From: Bacteroidota bacterium | GTDB taxonomy: Bacteria; Bacteroidota; Ignavibacteria; Kapaibacteriales; UBA2268 | DNA length: 6,397 bases | NCBI GenBank assembly: GCA_017428585.1 | Contig: JAFRQN010000273.1 | Span: 1 to 6,397 of the forward strand | Direction: 5' to 3' | Shown here: positions 5,284 to 6,397 of the stretch, in pieces | How the letters are laid out: each line of letters opens with the position of its first letter | Position numbering within the stretch: the stretch's first letter is position 1 | Program-made: the position numbers and the translations under genes | The notes under the pieces: model-generated | Databases searched by the model: none | The model's input: the letters and a program-made list of their open reading frames with translations, nothing else | Told to the model about the DNA's origin: nothing

Positions 5284-6397
5284 ATGTCAGAAAAAAGGAT
5301 TGTTTCTCGGAAAGAGCTTGAAATAATGGCTCCTGCAGGATCTTATGAAGCGCTTTATGCTGCAATAAATGCTGGAGCAGATGCTGTATATTTTGGTGCG
5401 GGATTATTGAATATGCGTTCCAATTATTCTGCAAATTTTGTTGTTGAAGATATACAAAAAATAGCGGCGATATGCAGTGAAAACAATGTAAAATCATATA
5501 TTACCTTAAATACTGTAATATATGATCAAGATTTGGAAACAATGGAAGAACTTCTAAAGACAGCAAAAGAAGCAGGTGTTTCCGCTGTAATAGCTTCTGA
5601 TTGGGCAGTTATTGATTTTGCTCATAAAATAGGTCTTCCTGTACATTGCTCAACACAGCTAAATATAAGCAATTCAAGAGCATTAAATTATTATTCCAAA
5701 TATTCTGATGTAATTGTTTTGGCAAGAGAGCTTAATTTAAAGCAGGTAAGACAGATTTATGACAATATCTTGGATAATGATATTCGCAGTGAAAATGGCG
5801 AATTGGTTCGAATAGAAATGTTTATTCATGGTGCTTTATGTATGTCTATATCTGGCAAATGCTATCTTAGCCTGCATGAACACAATAAATCTGCCAATAG
5901 GGGAATGTGTCTTCAGCCATGCAGACGCGGCTATACTGTTATTGAGCGTGAATTTGGATACGAATTGGATATAGACAATCAATATATAATGTCTCCAAAA
6001 GACTTATGTACAATTGGTTTCTTAGATAAAATAATACAGGCTGGCGCATCTGTATTCAAGATAGAAGGACGAGGCCGTTCTCCAGAGTATGTCAAAAGAA
6101 CAGTAGAATGCTATAATGAAGCATTAAATATAATTACAAGCAATATTGAAGAATATACAGAAGAGCGTATAAAAGATTGGCGTATTCGTTTAGGTGAAGT
6201 CTTTAATCGTGGTTTCTGGGATGGATATTATTTAGGTCAGAGATTGGGCGAATGGAGCGACAGGCATGGATCAAGCGCTTCTAAAAAGAAAGTACTGCTT
6301 GGCGCTGCTACTAATTATTACAGCAATCTAAAAGTAGCTGAATTTCTTGTACAATCTGGTTCAGTCAGTGTTGGCGAGGAAATTTTGATTATTGGAC
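5284..6397 (+). CDS. U32-family protein (TrhP/RlhA-like), 3' end outside window
   Basis: The first 371 codons of a U32 protein, with no stop before the window edge. Named for a collagenase-like peptidase, the family includes TrhP and RlhA, which hydroxylate tRNA and 23S rRNA in a prephenate-dependent way, and UbiU/UbiV of ubiquinone synthesis. The N-terminus has LEIMAPAGSYEAL and GADAVYFG (12-38), typical of the barrel start. The U32 signature is E178-x-F-x-H-G-A-L-C186 with C193 and S196. C209 and C213 follow in RGMCLQPC, so C186, C193, C209 and C213 are likely [4Fe-4S] ligands by analogy with characterised members. IEGRGRSPEYV (260-270) and GFWDGYYLG are further family blocks. The visible end, SVGEEILIIG, looks like the start of the C-terminal U32 domain. 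The start fits: the conserved core begins about a dozen residues in. No signal peptide is seen, so a cytoplasmic RNA-modifying role is more likely than secretion. Exact substrate is unknown. Confidence 0.93.
   Translation, partial: MSEKRIVSRKELEIMAPAGSYEALYAAINAGADAVYFGAGLLNMRSNYSANFVVEDIQKIAAICSENNVKSYITLNTVIYDQDLETMEELLKTAKEAGVSAVIASDWAVIDFAHKIGLPVHCSTQLNISNSRALNYYSKYSDVIVLARELNLKQVRQIYDNILDNDIRSENGELVRIEMFIHGALCMSISGKCYLSLHEHNKSANRGMCLQPCRRGYTVIEREFGYELDIDNQYIMSPKDLCTIGFLDKIIQAGASVFKIEGRGRSPEYVKRTVECYNEALNIITSNIEEYTEERIKDWRIRLGEVFNRGFWDGYYLGQRLGEWSDRHGSSASKKKVLLGAATNYYSNLKVAEFLVQSGSVSVGEEILIIG

Overview
The window is strongly AT-rich. It carries three genes on the + strand: gyrA (GyrA subunit of DNA gyrase), gyrB (GyrB subunit), and the 5' part of a gene for a U32-family ('collagenase-like') protein that runs off the right edge. 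The organism is most likely a member of Bacteroidota, probably order Bacteroidales. Three things point there. Perfect matches to the Bacteroidota -7 promoter element TAnnTTTG lie upstream of gyrA. None of the three genes has a Shine-Dalgarno sequence; each start codon is preceded by A/T-rich sequence. The U32 protein carries sequence blocks I associate with Bacteroidota homologues (RGMCLQPCRR, IMSPKDLCTIGFLDKI, GFWDGYYLG). This is judged from motifs alone and no species is claimed.

Layout. Bases 1-391 hold no convincing protein gene but are full of signals. There are two almost identical hairpin terminators (39 of 40 bases identical, 181 bases apart), two copies of a promoter-like 12-mer (GTATATTTGTAA), overlapping inverted repeats just before the second promoter, and a 14-bp hairpin in the presumed gyrA leader. 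Bases 392-2917 are gyrA. A 56-base gap with no terminator separates it from gyrB (2974-5091). Bases 5092-5283 hold a clear terminator for the gyrase unit and a short leader for the next gene. Bases 5284-6397 are the U32 gene, open at the window edge.

How the genes work together. GyrA and GyrB form the A2B2 gyrase that adds negative supercoils using ATP, and the spacing suggests one transcript for both. The order gyrA then gyrB is the reverse of the common gyrB-gyrA arrangement. The U32 gene is probably a separate unit, since a terminator precedes it. Its relatives modify RNA (TrhP, RlhA) or act in quinone synthesis (UbiU/UbiV) through Fe-S clusters, so the old name 'peptidase' is doubtful.

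The points most worth a second look are the following. GyrB naturally has Asn (N433) at the position of E. coli D426, where Asn is a known quinolone-resistance change. GyrB has an acidic block followed by a lysine-rich block inserted at the site where E. coli GyrB has its large insertion. A duplicated terminator frames a promoter upstream of gyrA and may define a small RNA. I see no mobile element, CRISPR array, tRNA or rRNA, and no new multi-gene system.
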